Assembly (NCBI GenBank): GCA_965219515.1
Contig: OZ244776.1
Location: 4,154,001 to 4,218,000 of the forward strand
Direction: 5' to 3'
Length of the DNA: 64,000 bases
DNA from: Ilyomonas sp965219515
Lineage (GTDB): Bacteria; Bacteroidota; Bacteroidia; Chitinophagales; Chitinophagaceae
The notes beneath the pieces were generated by a model. That model made no database searches and had not been told where the DNA came from. It worked only from the letters and a program-made list of their open reading frames with translations. The translations under genes and the position numbers were made by a program. Shown here piece after piece: positions 17,439 through 26,640 of this stretch (position 1 is its first letter; every line of letters begins with the position of its first letter).

Positions 17439-18935
17439 TTAATTTGATAATGCTTCCTTTAATACCCATACACAAACCGAACCCGCCACCACTTCAAAAA
17501 CGCCGCATCCCTCTTTGTCTATTTTTACTTCTGCTTTGTGTTTCTGCAAATAATCTACAAACGTTTTGCCTGTAAATTTCTTGCCAATTCCCATTTTTTT
17601 AAAGCCATCGCCGCTGTTTGAAATTAATATTGCGCAACCGGAGTTTTTATTATCGTCAACACCACCGCGTGTCCATCCAACACAGTTCGGATGATCGAAA
17701 TAATCATGCTGATAACCGTATGCAAAATTCTTTCTTGCCAGCAGCAACTTCTCAAGATCTTCGCATTTATTAAGCCAAATCTCATATTCATTTCCGTCTC
17801 TGCCGTAGTCTTTATAATGCGCGCCGTATAAATCGGGATAAAATACGCAGGGATATCCCTGCTCGCGCAATAAGATAAGCGCATAAGCAATGCCTTTAAA
17901 CCATTCTTCTACCGGTGCTTCCAGCGATTGTAAAGGCTGCGTGTCGTGATTGTCAACAACCGTAACGGCAAACGTAGGCGCATCTTTTACGAGGGTGCTG
18001 TTAAAGATAGTTGTCATATTAAAATCTTTACCAGTTTTAGAAGCATGGTGAAGATTTTGATGCAATGCCGCATCAAACAAATTCATATTTCCTTCAACGG
18101 CGCTCAGGTATTTTTTTAAAAGCGGCAAATTGCCGGGCGCCCAGTATTCGCCTACGGCAAACATATCGGGCTTTACTTCGGCACGCATATAAAACAGCCA
18201 TTCTCTGTACCACCGGGGCGGAATATGCTTAACAGCATCCAAACGAACGCCATCGAAGCCAACGGTTTCAAAATACCATTTTCCCCAGCGCTTCAATTCT
18301 TCTCGCACCGCCGGGTTTCTGAATTCAATATCGGTAAACATCAGGTAGTCGTAATTTCCTTTTTCCTGATCTACCATTTCTTCCCAGCCTTCATATTCAT
18401 TCATGATTAAAAAAATACCGTTTTCACCGGTATCGGCTGCATAATCAACACCGGTAAAACAATGATGATCCCACTGAAAATCGGAGTATGTGTTACCACG
18501 ACCGGGAAAAGAAAACCTGGTATAAGCTTCTATTTCAAATTCATCGCTGATAAAACGGGTTCTGTTTTCAGGATCTACTTTTCTTACTTTTATTTTTTCT
18601 TTGCCAACGGCGCCTCCCATGTGATTAACCACAATATCTACATACACCTTAATGCCTTTGCTTTGCACCGTTTTTACGGCATCTATCAGTTGTTCTTTGG
18701 TTCCGTATTTTGTTCTTACCGATCCTTTTTGGTCAAACTCGCCAAGGTCGTAAATATCATACACATCATAACCGACAGACCAACTGCCGTCAACGCCTTT
18801 TTCGGCGGGCGGAAGCCAGGCTGCGTTAATGCCAAGTGACGCCAGATAATCGGCATTGTCTTTTAACTGATTCCAAAGGTTGCCGTTGTTAGGTAAATAC
18901 CAGTGAAAAAACTGAATAAGTGTTCCGTTTGTCAT
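17439..18935 (-). CDS. Cytoplasmic alpha-amylase (GH13)
   Basis: A 498-residue GH13 enzyme without a signal peptide, starting MTNGTLIQFFHWYLPNNGN as in the intracellular bacterial amylases (GH13_5-like). The conserved regions are present in order: region I VDIVVNHMG, region II GFDGVRLDAVKH (nucleophile Asp), region III VGEYW (acid Glu), region IV TVVDNHD (Asp). It would hydrolyse internal alpha-1,4-glucans such as glycogen or imported maltodextrins. It is followed by a small lipoprotein gene. Confidence 0.93.
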   Translation of the reverse strand: MTNGTLIQFFHWYLPNNGNLWNQLKDNADYLASLGINAAWLPPAEKGVDGSWSVGYDVYDIYDLGEFDQKGSVRTKYGTKEQLIDAVKTVQSKGIKVYVDIVVNHMGGAVGKEKIKVRKVDPENRTRFISDEFEIEAYTRFSFPGRGNTYSDFQWDHHCFTGVDYAADTGENGIFLIMNEYEGWEEMVDQEKGNYDYLMFTDIEFRNPAVREELKRWGKWYFETVGFDGVRLDAVKHIPPRWYREWLFYMRAEVKPDMFAVGEYWAPGNLPLLKKYLSAVEGNMNLFDAALHQNLHHASKTGKDFNMTTIFNSTLVKDAPTFAVTVVDNHDTQPLQSLEAPVEEWFKGIAYALILLREQGYPCVFYPDLYGAHYKDYGRDGNEYEIWLNKCEDLEKLLLARKNFAYGYQHDYFDHPNCVGWTRGGVDDNKNSGCAILISNSGDGFKKMGIGKKFTGKTFVDYLQKHKAEVKIDKEGCGVFEVVAGSVCVWVLKEALSN

Positions 18936-19169
18936 TTTTTTTATTAGACTTGTTTGTTGTACAATTTTTTGTTTTCAATTTTATGATTGAAAGATGTTTT
19001 GAATTGCATCGTTCAGTAATAGAACATTATGCCACGATTTATTTAATATTGTAAAACACTCCGGCGAAATGATTATAGCAATCGAACGGCAATAAAATGA
19101 AATTGCAGCAAAGCAGTTTTTTACTTACTATTTTCCGTAACAATCAAACCTGTAATATCTGATGAAGAT

Positions 19170-20261
19170 TTATGCCGCTTCCAATATTTTCATCAGCACT
19201 TTTTCTTCGGGCGTAAGATTCGTTTTATTGTTGTTCGCTTCAATTTTCTCAAGATCGCTTGTATAAGTTTTAAGCGTCTGGCTTTCATACAAAGAAACGA
19301 CAAGCGGATGCACATAATATTTTTTACAAACCGTTCTTGTGTTTCCCAAATGCTTTGCTACCATATCTAATGCTTCCACAATTTTCTTTTTGGTTTCGGT
19401 TTGCGTATCAAAAAAGCCAAGTTCGTTAAACGCTAAAATTGCCTGTACGGTGCCTGACCAGGTACGGAAATCTTTTGCCGTAAACTCGCCGCCGCTAATT
19501 TGCCTGATATAATTGTTAATCATACCGGAATCTATGCTTTTGCGCTTGCCTTCTTCGTCATAATATTGAAACAATTCTTTGCCCGGAATATCGCGGCATT
19601 GCTTTACAATTTTCGCCAGCTTGTTGCTCTTGATATTAATGTCGTGATCAACACCTTTCTTACCTTTAAACGTAAAGCGGATTTTTGTGCCTTCAATTTT
19701 TACATGCTTATCTTTCAGGGTTGTCATCCCGAAAGAGCCATATAATTTTTCGTACAAATTATTGCCAACGCGAATGTTGGTGCGCTCCATTAAGCTTACG
19801 GCTGCCGCCAATACTTTTTCTACCGGCAGATCAGGCAGCGATAAATCTTTTTCTAACTGCAGCCGGATGCCGGGCAATGCCTTTCCAAACTCGTGAAGCC
19901 TGTAAAATTTGGTATGATTCCGCAATGCATTCCACAAAGGATGATAACGATATTGTTTGCGGTGCTTTGCATCTGTGCCGGTAGCCTGCAAATGACCATT
20001 TTCTATCGGGCTTATCCATACGTTCTCCCAGGCAGGCGGAATAACCAGGCTTTTTATGCGTTTCATCGCCTCGTCATCATTCAATGTCTGTTCTTTTAAC
20101 AGATAAGAAAACGAATTGCCTTTTTTCATACGCCTGATGCCCTCGGTGCTGTCGCTGATATAAATTAAACTGATTGCCTGCGCCGCTTTTACCGCATCAT
20201 GAATAATGGACTGCATTTTTTTTTCGGGTAAATGAAGTATCTGCTCTATATCCGTTTCCAT
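19170..20261 (-). CDS. DNA topoisomerase IB
   Basis: A 363-residue poxvirus/eukaryote-like type IB topoisomerase. The N-terminal domain reads PPAWENVWISPIENGHLQATGTDAKHRKQYRYHPLW, the core MERTNIRVGNNLYEKLYGSFG with GTKIRFTFKGKKGVDHDI, and the catalytic part AKDFRTWSGTVQAILAF, ending in CKKYYVHP, which holds the active tyrosine. It relaxes supercoils of both signs. Family members are common in Bacteroidota. It is a single gene flanked by non-coding DNA. Confidence 0.93.
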   Translation of the reverse strand: METDIEQILHLPEKKMQSIIHDAVKAAQAISLIYISDSTEGIRRMKKGNSFSYLLKEQTLNDDEAMKRIKSLVIPPAWENVWISPIENGHLQATGTDAKHRKQYRYHPLWNALRNHTKFYRLHEFGKALPGIRLQLEKDLSLPDLPVEKVLAAAVSLMERTNIRVGNNLYEKLYGSFGMTTLKDKHVKIEGTKIRFTFKGKKGVDHDINIKSNKLAKIVKQCRDIPGKELFQYYDEEGKRKSIDSGMINNYIRQISGGEFTAKDFRTWSGTVQAILAFNELGFFDTQTETKKKIVEALDMVAKHLGNTRTVCKKYYVHPLVVSLYESQTLKTYTSDLEKIEANNNKTNLTPEEKVLMKILEAA

Positions 20262-20611
20262 AAACAGATAAAAACAATTTTAAAACCATTTCAAAAAGAT
20301 GACGCATTTGCCGGGAAAAAAAGAGTCGCACATAAAAAGTATTCCGTTATACATAGCCGAATCAGGTGCTTTCGTATTGCCTTTTTGAGAATTTTTCCGT
20401 CTCTCAAAAAGAAAAAAATAACGTGTTTTTTCCCATGTTGAAAAATTGATATAAAATTCCGGGAAACAAGCAGCGAAAGATATTGTTTACTACTCTTTAT
20501 TATTGAGGAAATTGTTCCACAAAATTTAGCAAAATCATTTTTTTTAACCTTTTTTTATTCCTGGCAATAACTGGTATATCATTTGAAATTTTATTGATCT
20601 AAATTTTTTTT
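20262..20611 (+). other. Intergenic region without a recognisable gene (350 bp)
   Basis: A+T-rich divergent spacer between topoisomerase IB and the next plus-strand gene. I see no convincing gene, terminator or palindrome. Confidence 0.5.
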
Positions 20612-21073
20612 ATGCAACCCGGCGATACCACACTAACATTTTTACGAAAGAAGATTGAGGAAATAAGAATTGCCTTATTTAAGGCTGAAATAAATTCGGT
20701 GCTTCAGCTTCCCAACAACATTATCAGTACTTTAAAAGTGGACGATGAAGGATTTATCTGGTTTTACACATCATGCAACGGAATGTATGCAGCAGAAGTT
20801 GACAAGGAGTTTTTTGCATACCTTGACTACTATCAAAAAGGGCGAGATTCGCGTTTACGGGTTAGTGGTAAAACATGCCTTGTTGAAGGCTGTGGTACGG
20901 ATGCTGATGCCGTAGATAACAGTAACCTGTTGCTGTTGAAAATGAAAATTATGCAGGCAGAATATTTTGGTGATGATGCTGAAAAACAACAGTCGTGGAT
21001 GAATAAAATTAAAACGACTTTTACTGAGTTGCTGTCAACATCGTCGCAGGGTAAAAAGTATCGGTTTTCATAA
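20612..21073 (+). CDS. PNPOx-like split-barrel protein
   Basis: A 153-residue protein whose middle reads ISTLKVDDEGFIWFYTSCNGMYAAEVDKEFFAYLDYYQKG followed by RLRVSGKTCLV. The order of VDDEGFIWF, a basic turn and a beta pair is that of the FMN-binding split barrel in general stress proteins. The C-terminus (LLLLKMKIMQAEYFGDDAEKQQSWM) also fits. It is less conserved than the 13 kb homologue, so cofactor binding is unsure. It is a single gene. Confidence 0.6.
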   Translation: MQPGDTTLTFLRKKIEEIRIALFKAEINSVLQLPNNIISTLKVDDEGFIWFYTSCNGMYAAEVDKEFFAYLDYYQKGRDSRLRVSGKTCLVEGCGTDADAVDNSNLLLLKMKIMQAEYFGDDAEKQQSWMNKIKTTFTELLSTSSQGKKYRFS

Positions 21074-21443
21074 TTGCATATGGCTTTGTTTCAGGTACAT
21101 ATTTGTTCAAAGAAGCAGCTTTTAAATGAATATTTTCTAATCAGCATTTTTACAAAAAAGTTGATTTGTGATGCAAAATCGCCTTTATTAGTCTTTCAAT
21201 TATCAATCTTTAGAAATTATATATTCACGTAATAAAGCCATTGTATATTATAAAAGTTATAGTTTGGCGGTTTCGTAAATAGAATATTTTAAAATCAATA
21301 TCGAAAATACGGTTCTCCTTTCCTGTAAGGATAAAAAACTTTTTTATATCAATTCAGTTTACCGGATTCTCTGTTACTATACAGCCGTATTATAATTCTT
21401 CCTCTTTTAGTTAAGATAAGCAGGCACAAAAAAATAAAATTTA
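21074..21443 (+). other. Intergenic region without a recognisable gene (370 bp)
   Basis: A+T-rich spacer between converging genes. Nothing coding or strongly structured is seen. Confidence 0.5.
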
Positions 21444-21992
21444 TCAAGTAGTCATCCACATCGGTTTTCTTTTTACTATCTCTTTATAAATAGCACAATC
21501 TTCTGTATGCGCACCAGGCAAATAACCGGTACTTTGCAAAAATTCAGAAACAATTTCGCCACCCGTAAACCGGAACGTTTGCTTAAACAGCTTTACCCAC
21601 TCTTCTTTTGTCTTCGGATGATTTGCCAGCAACCATGTTTCAAACGACCCGTGTTCTGTTTGCAATTGCTGTATTGTTTTTGCATTTTCTATGGCAGCAT
21701 TTATCTTCAACCGGTTGCGGATAATGCCGGCATCAGCCAGTAATCTTTCTCTGTCAGTTTGTGAGTAAGCGGCTATTTTTTCAATATCGAAATTGTTGTA
21801 CGCTTTTCTGAAGCAGGCTTCTTTTTTCAATATTGTTTCCCAGCTAAGACCGGCCTGATTGATTTCTAAAATCAGTCTGCCAAACAGTTCATTGTCATCA
21901 TGTATCGGAAAGCCGTAATGAAGATCGTGATATACTTTATGAATGGCTTTTTTTTCTTCATTCATCGTTTCAATGGCAGAACAATATGACAT
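21444..21992 (-). CDS. tag: DNA-3-methyladenine glycosylase I
   Basis: A 182-residue base-excision repair enzyme. The start chosen gives MSYCSAIETMN; the frame is open further upstream but the extra 24 residues are not family-like. The signature YHDLHYGFPIHDDNELFGRLILE and AGLSWETILKKEACFRKAYNNFD is clear. The probable zinc ligands of the family are present: Cys near the start, His in YHD, and His and Cys in GAHTEDC. It removes 3-methyladenine from DNA. It is the second alkylation-damage protein in the window besides the ATL protein. Confidence 0.9.
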   Translation of the reverse strand: MSYCSAIETMNEEKKAIHKVYHDLHYGFPIHDDNELFGRLILEINQAGLSWETILKKEACFRKAYNNFDIEKIAAYSQTDRERLLADAGIIRNRLKINAAIENAKTIQQLQTEHGSFETWLLANHPKTKEEWVKLFKQTFRFTGGEIVSEFLQSTGYLPGAHTEDCAIYKEIVKRKPMWMTT

Positions 21993-22317
21993 AAAATATT
22001 TCTGTTTCGTTGGTGTGAAAGTAGGATATCTTCCGTTACAACTGTAATAGATAAAAATACTCATTGAAGGTCTAAAACTGCCTGGGTGTTTATAAAAATA
22101 AGAACGACAACTATTGCAATTTAGAATTTAGCTTGCTTGCATTATCTATATTAGAAAAAAGCCTTATTTTCTATATAGTTTGCATAAACTGTTTGCATTT
22201 TGATACGTTAGCAGAAACAACCCCGCAATTTTTTTACTTACGATCTGTTTTCTTTTAAATATTGGTAATCGCACTGCCGACTCTACATCATTGAATGATT
22301 TTCTGTTAATTTTAGTT

Positions 22318-22898
22318 ATGATTCAAGTAATAGAAAGAGCCATTGATATATTGGAATTTGTGGCTTTACATGGCAAATATCCGGTTCAACTCATACGGAT
22401 TGCCGAACATGTAAACATAAGCCAGCCAACCTGCGCCAACGTTGTAAAGACGCTTGTAAAGCGCAACTATCTGGAAAATGCAAGCAAAAAACCGGGTATA
22501 TATTGGGCGCCGGCGCATACAAATTAACGGGCAATCTTTCTTATAACCAGGATCTGTTGCTGGCAGCAAAACCTGTGATGGAAGAACTAACCCAAGCTCT
22601 GAATGAAACCTCGTTGCTTGGCGTGCTGCGCAACAACAAGCGATTGATTTTGTATTCCGTTCAAGGCGATCAGGATTTAAGTGTAAGAGCTACAATGGAA
22701 GCGGATGTTTTTGCAACAGCAAGCGGAAGAGTGTTAGCGGCACACCTTGGGGATAAAGAATCAGACAACCTCGTGAAGGCGGTCGGCTATCCGTCGAAAG
22801 ATATTTGGGCGGGTGTACAGGAACGGCAGGGGAAGCCTGCGTTTACAATGTTGGTTAGCCATCTGTTTGTCATTGTTGTGGTAAGCTTGCGATGCTGA
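22318..22898 (+). pseudogene. IclR family regulator, frameshifted and C-terminally damaged
   Basis: The first part (22318-22527) reads MIQVIERAIDILEFVALHGK, then IRIAEHVNISQPTCANVVKTL, an IclR winged helix-turn-helix. The second part resumes in another frame at about 22500 (LGAGAYKLTGNLSYNQDLLLAA, then LLGVLRNNKRLILYSVQG), the start of the effector domain. The two fit end to end, with a frameshift near GGGTATATATTGG at 22496-22508. The effector domain also breaks off after VGYPSKDIWAGVQ into a non-homologous tail. The gene is therefore a relic or carries sequencing errors. It stands just before the GntR-controlled sugar operon, where it may once have acted. Confidence 0.75.
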
Positions 22899-23155
22899 CA
22901 TAAAAACGAACAGAGAAGCTATTTGCCTTAGCAACAGCGATGAAAGAGAAAATAATAGGCGCTCAGCATGTATGAAGATTGCATGACCTAAAGTTTTGTT
23001 TCTTCTTATTCTATACAAGGCCGACTTCCTTTTTTTAAAAGCTATTATATCTTTTATTATCAACCAGCTATTTTAAAAACCTTTAAAAAGGGAATCAGCT
23101 TTTTTTAATTTACGCATCCTGCCGATACAAAACATTTGTTTACGCAAAAAATACT

Positions 23156-23167
23156 ATGTTTGAACAT
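23156..23167 (+). promoter_or_regulatory. Operator site 1 (ATGTTTGAACAT), in front of the GntR gene
   Basis: A 12-bp near-perfect palindrome, nine bases before the ATG. With the base before it, it contains TATGTTTG (23155-23162), which matches the Bacteroidota -7 box TAnnTTTG, and a TTTG lies 16 bases upstream (23135-23138). Binding here would block the promoter, so autorepression is likely. Same sequence as sites at 23928, 36213, 36539 and 48158. Confidence 0.7.
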
Positions 23168-23175
23168 TGTTGAAT

Positions 23176-23907
23176 ATGAACCTGCAGATTAACCACGAGA
23201 GTAAATTACCATTGCACGTTCAGGTAGAAGAACTTTTGCGTAAGCTGATTAATTTGCCAAGTTATCAGAACGGATCTTTTCTGCCCAAGGAAGTAGAGCT
23301 GGCAAACCGGCTTGGCGTGTCTCGTAATACCATCCGGCAGGCTACCAACAAGCTCGAACACGAAGGTTTGTTAAAACGAAAGAAAGGAGTAGGCACTAAG
23401 GTAGCTGAGAAAAAGTCTTTGTCAACCGGGCTTGACCACTGGTATAGTTTTACGCAGGAAATGCGGGAACGGGGTATTGAAGTCGAAAATCTTTTTCTGA
23501 AGGCAGACTATGTAAAAGCAAACGAGAAAATGGCTAATTTTTTCAACATTTCTTTACAGCAGCCCGTATTAAAATTATCAAAATTAAAAGGAAGCGAAGG
23601 CGAACCGATTGTTTATTTTGAAAGCTTTTTTCACCCCCGCATCGGTATAACAAAAGAGGAAGATTTTTCACGTCCGTTATACACGTTGCTCGATGAGCGT
23701 TTTGGTGTTCGGGTGGTTCGCTCCAATGAAAAAATAATGGCTGCGCTGGCAGGTAAAATGGCAAAGCGCCTGCAAGTATCAGCCGCAGAACCTGTGCTGG
23801 TAAGAGAACGGTTTGTGTACGACCCCGGCGATAGGCCAATAGAATACAATATCGGTTATTACCGCGCTGATAAGTTCACGTATTCATTAGATATCAGGAA
23901 AGCCTGA
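23176..23907 (+). CDS. GntR family regulator with UTRA ligand domain
   Basis: A 243-residue regulator. The ATG at 23176 gives MNLQINHESKLPLHVQVEELL; TTG codons just upstream are also in frame but less likely. Residues ~1-75 are a winged helix (LPKEVELANRLGVSRNTIRQATNKLEHEGLLKRKKGVGT). Residues ~85-240 are a UTRA domain (QQPVLKLSKLKGSEGEPIVYFESFF, then PVLVRERFVYDPGDRPIEYNIGYYRADKF), which in this family binds sugar phosphates or similar. It lies directly upstream of the ROK-PMI fusion and the MFS gene with palindromic operators on both sides. It is the best candidate for the regulator of the five-site palindrome regulon in this window. Confidence 0.9.
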   Translation: MNLQINHESKLPLHVQVEELLRKLINLPSYQNGSFLPKEVELANRLGVSRNTIRQATNKLEHEGLLKRKKGVGTKVAEKKSLSTGLDHWYSFTQEMRERGIEVENLFLKADYVKANEKMANFFNISLQQPVLKLSKLKGSEGEPIVYFESFFHPRIGITKEEDFSRPLYTLLDERFGVRVVRSNEKIMAALAGKMAKRLQVSAAEPVLVRERFVYDPGDRPIEYNIGYYRADKFTYSLDIRKA

Positions 23908-23927
23908 TTTTTTTAATGTATATTTTT

Positions 23928-23939
23928 ATGTTCAAACAT
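23928..23939 (+). promoter_or_regulatory. Operator site 2 (ATGTTCAAACAT), in front of the ROK-PMI gene
   Basis: The same 12-bp palindrome, 14 bases before the GTG start of the kinase-isomerase gene. It reads with the CA centre on the plus strand, so the TATGTTTG box is on the minus strand here, unlike the other four sites. A TATATTTT stretch just upstream (23919-23926) could be a -7 box, with the operator at the transcription start. Confidence 0.65.
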
Positions 23940-23953
23940 ACATACATAATAAA

Positions 23954-26629
23954 GTGATTATTGGAATAGATATAGGAGGCTCGCATATTACTTCTGTATT
24001 GGTAAATGAAACTACCATGCAGGCGGTTGCCGGCAGCTTTTGCAAAAAAAAGGTGGATGCCCACGCAAGTGCTCATGTTATCATCAGGCAATGGGCAGAA
24101 GCAATTTCAGTTTCCCTGTCGCACATCGGAAACCATAAATTACAGGCAATCGGAATTGCCATGCCCGGTCCATTCGATTATGCCAATGGCATTTGTATCA
24201 TTGAAGGCGTTAGTAAGTATCATTCGCTTTATGGTGTAAATGTCAGACAGTTGTTGGCAAACGAACTGAACCTCAGCAATGAGATACCCATTGTTTTTGA
24301 AAATGATGCCTCGTGTTTTGGTTTAGGCGAACATGCTGTATTGCAAACCAATCAACACAAAAAACTGATTGCTATTACATTGGGTACAGGCTTCGGAGCT
24401 ACATTTATAAATAACGGATCAGTTGCTGCAAATGAGGAAGGAGTGCCGGTAAGTGGTGAATTGTATAATCAGCCTTACGAGAATGGTATAGCAGAAGATA
24501 AGATTTCTGCGCGGGGAATAATAGCCAGATACAAACAGCTTTCGGGCAGGCAAATGAGCGAAGTAAAACAGATAGCTGACTGTGCCGCAGAGCCTGGTGA
24601 TGTTTATGCAAAACAGGTATTTCAGCAATTGGGATATCACATTGCTTTATGCCTGGCTCCGTGGATACAGTCTTTTGAGGCAGACATTCTCGTTATTGGT
24701 GGAAACATCGCAAAAGCAGCTTCTTTATTTTTTCCTGCCCTGCAACAAAAGTTTACTGCAAAAGGAATATCAATATCAATTAAAATTTCAGATCAAATGG
24801 AACAATCTGCTATCATGGGTGCTACTGTTATTGCAAACCAAACAAATAAATTACAGCAAAAACAAACATCCTGGCGCAAATCACTACAGCCGCTGTTGCC
24901 GCAACACATTAATAAAAGTGCCGAAACCAAAGAATATCAGATTTATCCGTTTCGCTCACTCGAACCGGGAAGCATACAATCGGGATACGACTCATTAGCT
25001 CAATGGATAGCTGTGCAAAAAAACGTAATGATAGATGGTTTTGTTGGAAACGACTGGCATACAATCCGGCAACACCTTTCTCATTATCTGAAACAAAAAG
25101 GCATTCGTGTTTTGTGGTTTGAAGCATCTGCATTTTTAAAATCAGAAGAAGAAACAGAAAGTTTGGTTGCTCCTTTTCTGGGCGAAAAAGATGATGTGTG
25201 GGGCAGAAGAACAACGCTTTCAATGAAAGATTTTTTTCAGATCCAAAAAATAGAAGCTCTTCAGACTGACTCAGAATTTGACCTCAATATTATTATCGGT
25301 ACAGGAAGTGCTTTGTGCCGCTGGGATGCACCGGTTGTTTATTTTGATTTACCAAAAAACGAATTGCAATACCGTATGCGCGCCGGCAGTGCACGAAATC
25401 TGGGCAATCAATCTCCAACAGATTTATATACCAACAAGTACAAACGGTCGTATTTTGTAGATTGGGTAGTGCTGAATAAATACAGGCAAAAGATAAAAAA
25501 TAAGATAGCCGTAGTAGCCGATGGACAATGGCGGAACTACATTAACTGGGCATTATCTGCTTCTATTGAAAAAGGCTTGCAGGCAGCAGCGCACAATGTT
25601 TTCAGGGTGCGTCCCTGGTTTGAAGCCGGTGCCTGGGGCGGACAATGGATGAAAGAACACATACCTTCTTTATATCAGGATGAAATTAATTATGCCTGGT
25701 CGTTTGAATTGATTGTACCCGAAAACGGGATTGTATTTGAAAGTGATGGAAATTTGCTTGAGGTGGCGTTTGACTGGTTGATGGAATCGCAGCACGAAGC
25801 GGTACTGGGGAAAGATGCGCAGCGTTTCGGACTTGAATTTCCTATCCGGTTTGATTTTCTGGATACATTCGATGGCGGTAATTTATCCATTCAATGCCAT
25901 CCTTCTTTACATTACATACAAAAAGAATTTGGAGAAAACATAACGCAGGATGAAACGTACTATATACTCGATTGCAAAGAAGACGCGGGTGTTTATTTAG
26001 GCTTTCAGGAAGATATTAATCCTTCCGTTTTTAAAAGCGAACTGGAGAAAAGCAATACGGATGATACGCCTCTCCACATAGAAAAATTTGTACAATTGCA
26101 TCCGGCGCATAAGCACGATTTGTTTCTCATTCCCAACGGTACCATTCATAGTTCCGGCGCCAACAATCTGGTACTGGAAATAAGCGCCACGCCCTACATT
26201 TTTACTTTCAAATTGTACGACTGGCTGCGGCTCGATTTAAACGGAGAACCGCGTCCGATCAACATCAACCGCGCTTTTGATAATCTGAACTTCGAACGGA
26301 AAGGTGAAAAACTTCAGCAGGAACTTCTTTCGCATCCTTACGTTTTGGAAGGGAAAAAAAATTACCAGATTGTTCATTTGCCCACGCACAAAGAACATTT
26401 TTACGATGTTCACCGCATTGAATTTACCGATCAGATTACCGTTTCAACAGAAGACCAGTGTCATGTGCTGATGCTGGTAGAAGGCACATCTATAATGGTT
26501 GTTACAAAAGGAGAGAAACATCATTTCCATTATGCAGAAACCTTTGTGATACCTGCGGCGGCAGAATCATATAAAATGATCAATGAAGGAAGCGGCACTG
26601 CAAAGGTGATAAAAGCTTTCATTAAATAA
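23954..26629 (+). CDS. ROK sugar kinase fused to class I mannose-6-phosphate isomerase
   Basis: An 891-residue bifunctional protein with a GTG start. Residues ~1-295 are a ROK kinase: IIGIDIGGSHITSVLVN (phosphate loop), GIAMPGPFDYANG, ENDASCFGLGEHA and ITLGTGFGATFINNG. The zinc-binding CxCGxxGC motif of many ROK proteins is absent. Residues ~320-560 form the Bacteroidota-type N-terminal part of long isomerases. Residues ~560-891 are the cupin isomerase: RPWFEAGAWGGQWM, GGNLSIQCHPSLHYIQKEFG (metal-binding QxHP), then HDLFLIPNGTIHSSGANN. The enzyme could phosphorylate mannose and convert mannose-6-phosphate to fructose-6-phosphate in one polypeptide. The MFS gene follows after 11 bases. Confidence 0.88.
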   Translation: MIIGIDIGGSHITSVLVNETTMQAVAGSFCKKKVDAHASAHVIIRQWAEAISVSLSHIGNHKLQAIGIAMPGPFDYANGICIIEGVSKYHSLYGVNVRQLLANELNLSNEIPIVFENDASCFGLGEHAVLQTNQHKKLIAITLGTGFGATFINNGSVAANEEGVPVSGELYNQPYENGIAEDKISARGIIARYKQLSGRQMSEVKQIADCAAEPGDVYAKQVFQQLGYHIALCLAPWIQSFEADILVIGGNIAKAASLFFPALQQKFTAKGISISIKISDQMEQSAIMGATVIANQTNKLQQKQTSWRKSLQPLLPQHINKSAETKEYQIYPFRSLEPGSIQSGYDSLAQWIAVQKNVMIDGFVGNDWHTIRQHLSHYLKQKGIRVLWFEASAFLKSEEETESLVAPFLGEKDDVWGRRTTLSMKDFFQIQKIEALQTDSEFDLNIIIGTGSALCRWDAPVVYFDLPKNELQYRMRAGSARNLGNQSPTDLYTNKYKRSYFVDWVVLNKYRQKIKNKIAVVADGQWRNYINWALSASIEKGLQAAAHNVFRVRPWFEAGAWGGQWMKEHIPSLYQDEINYAWSFELIVPENGIVFESDGNLLEVAFDWLMESQHEAVLGKDAQRFGLEFPIRFDFLDTFDGGNLSIQCHPSLHYIQKEFGENITQDETYYILDCKEDAGVYLGFQEDINPSVFKSELEKSNTDDTPLHIEKFVQLHPAHKHDLFLIPNGTIHSSGANNLVLEISATPYIFTFKLYDWLRLDLNGEPRPININRAFDNLNFERKGEKLQQELLSHPYVLEGKKNYQIVHLPTHKEHFYDVHRIEFTDQITVSTEDQCHVLMLVEGTSIMVVTKGEKHHFHYAETFVIPAAAESYKMINEGSGTAKVIKAFIK

Positions 26630-26640
26630 ACGAACCATTT

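Noticed and set aside
22761..23063. A 100-codon minus-strand frame behind the IclR relic
   Set aside because: It is antisense to the relic and spacer, lysine/arginine-rich, and resembles nothing known.
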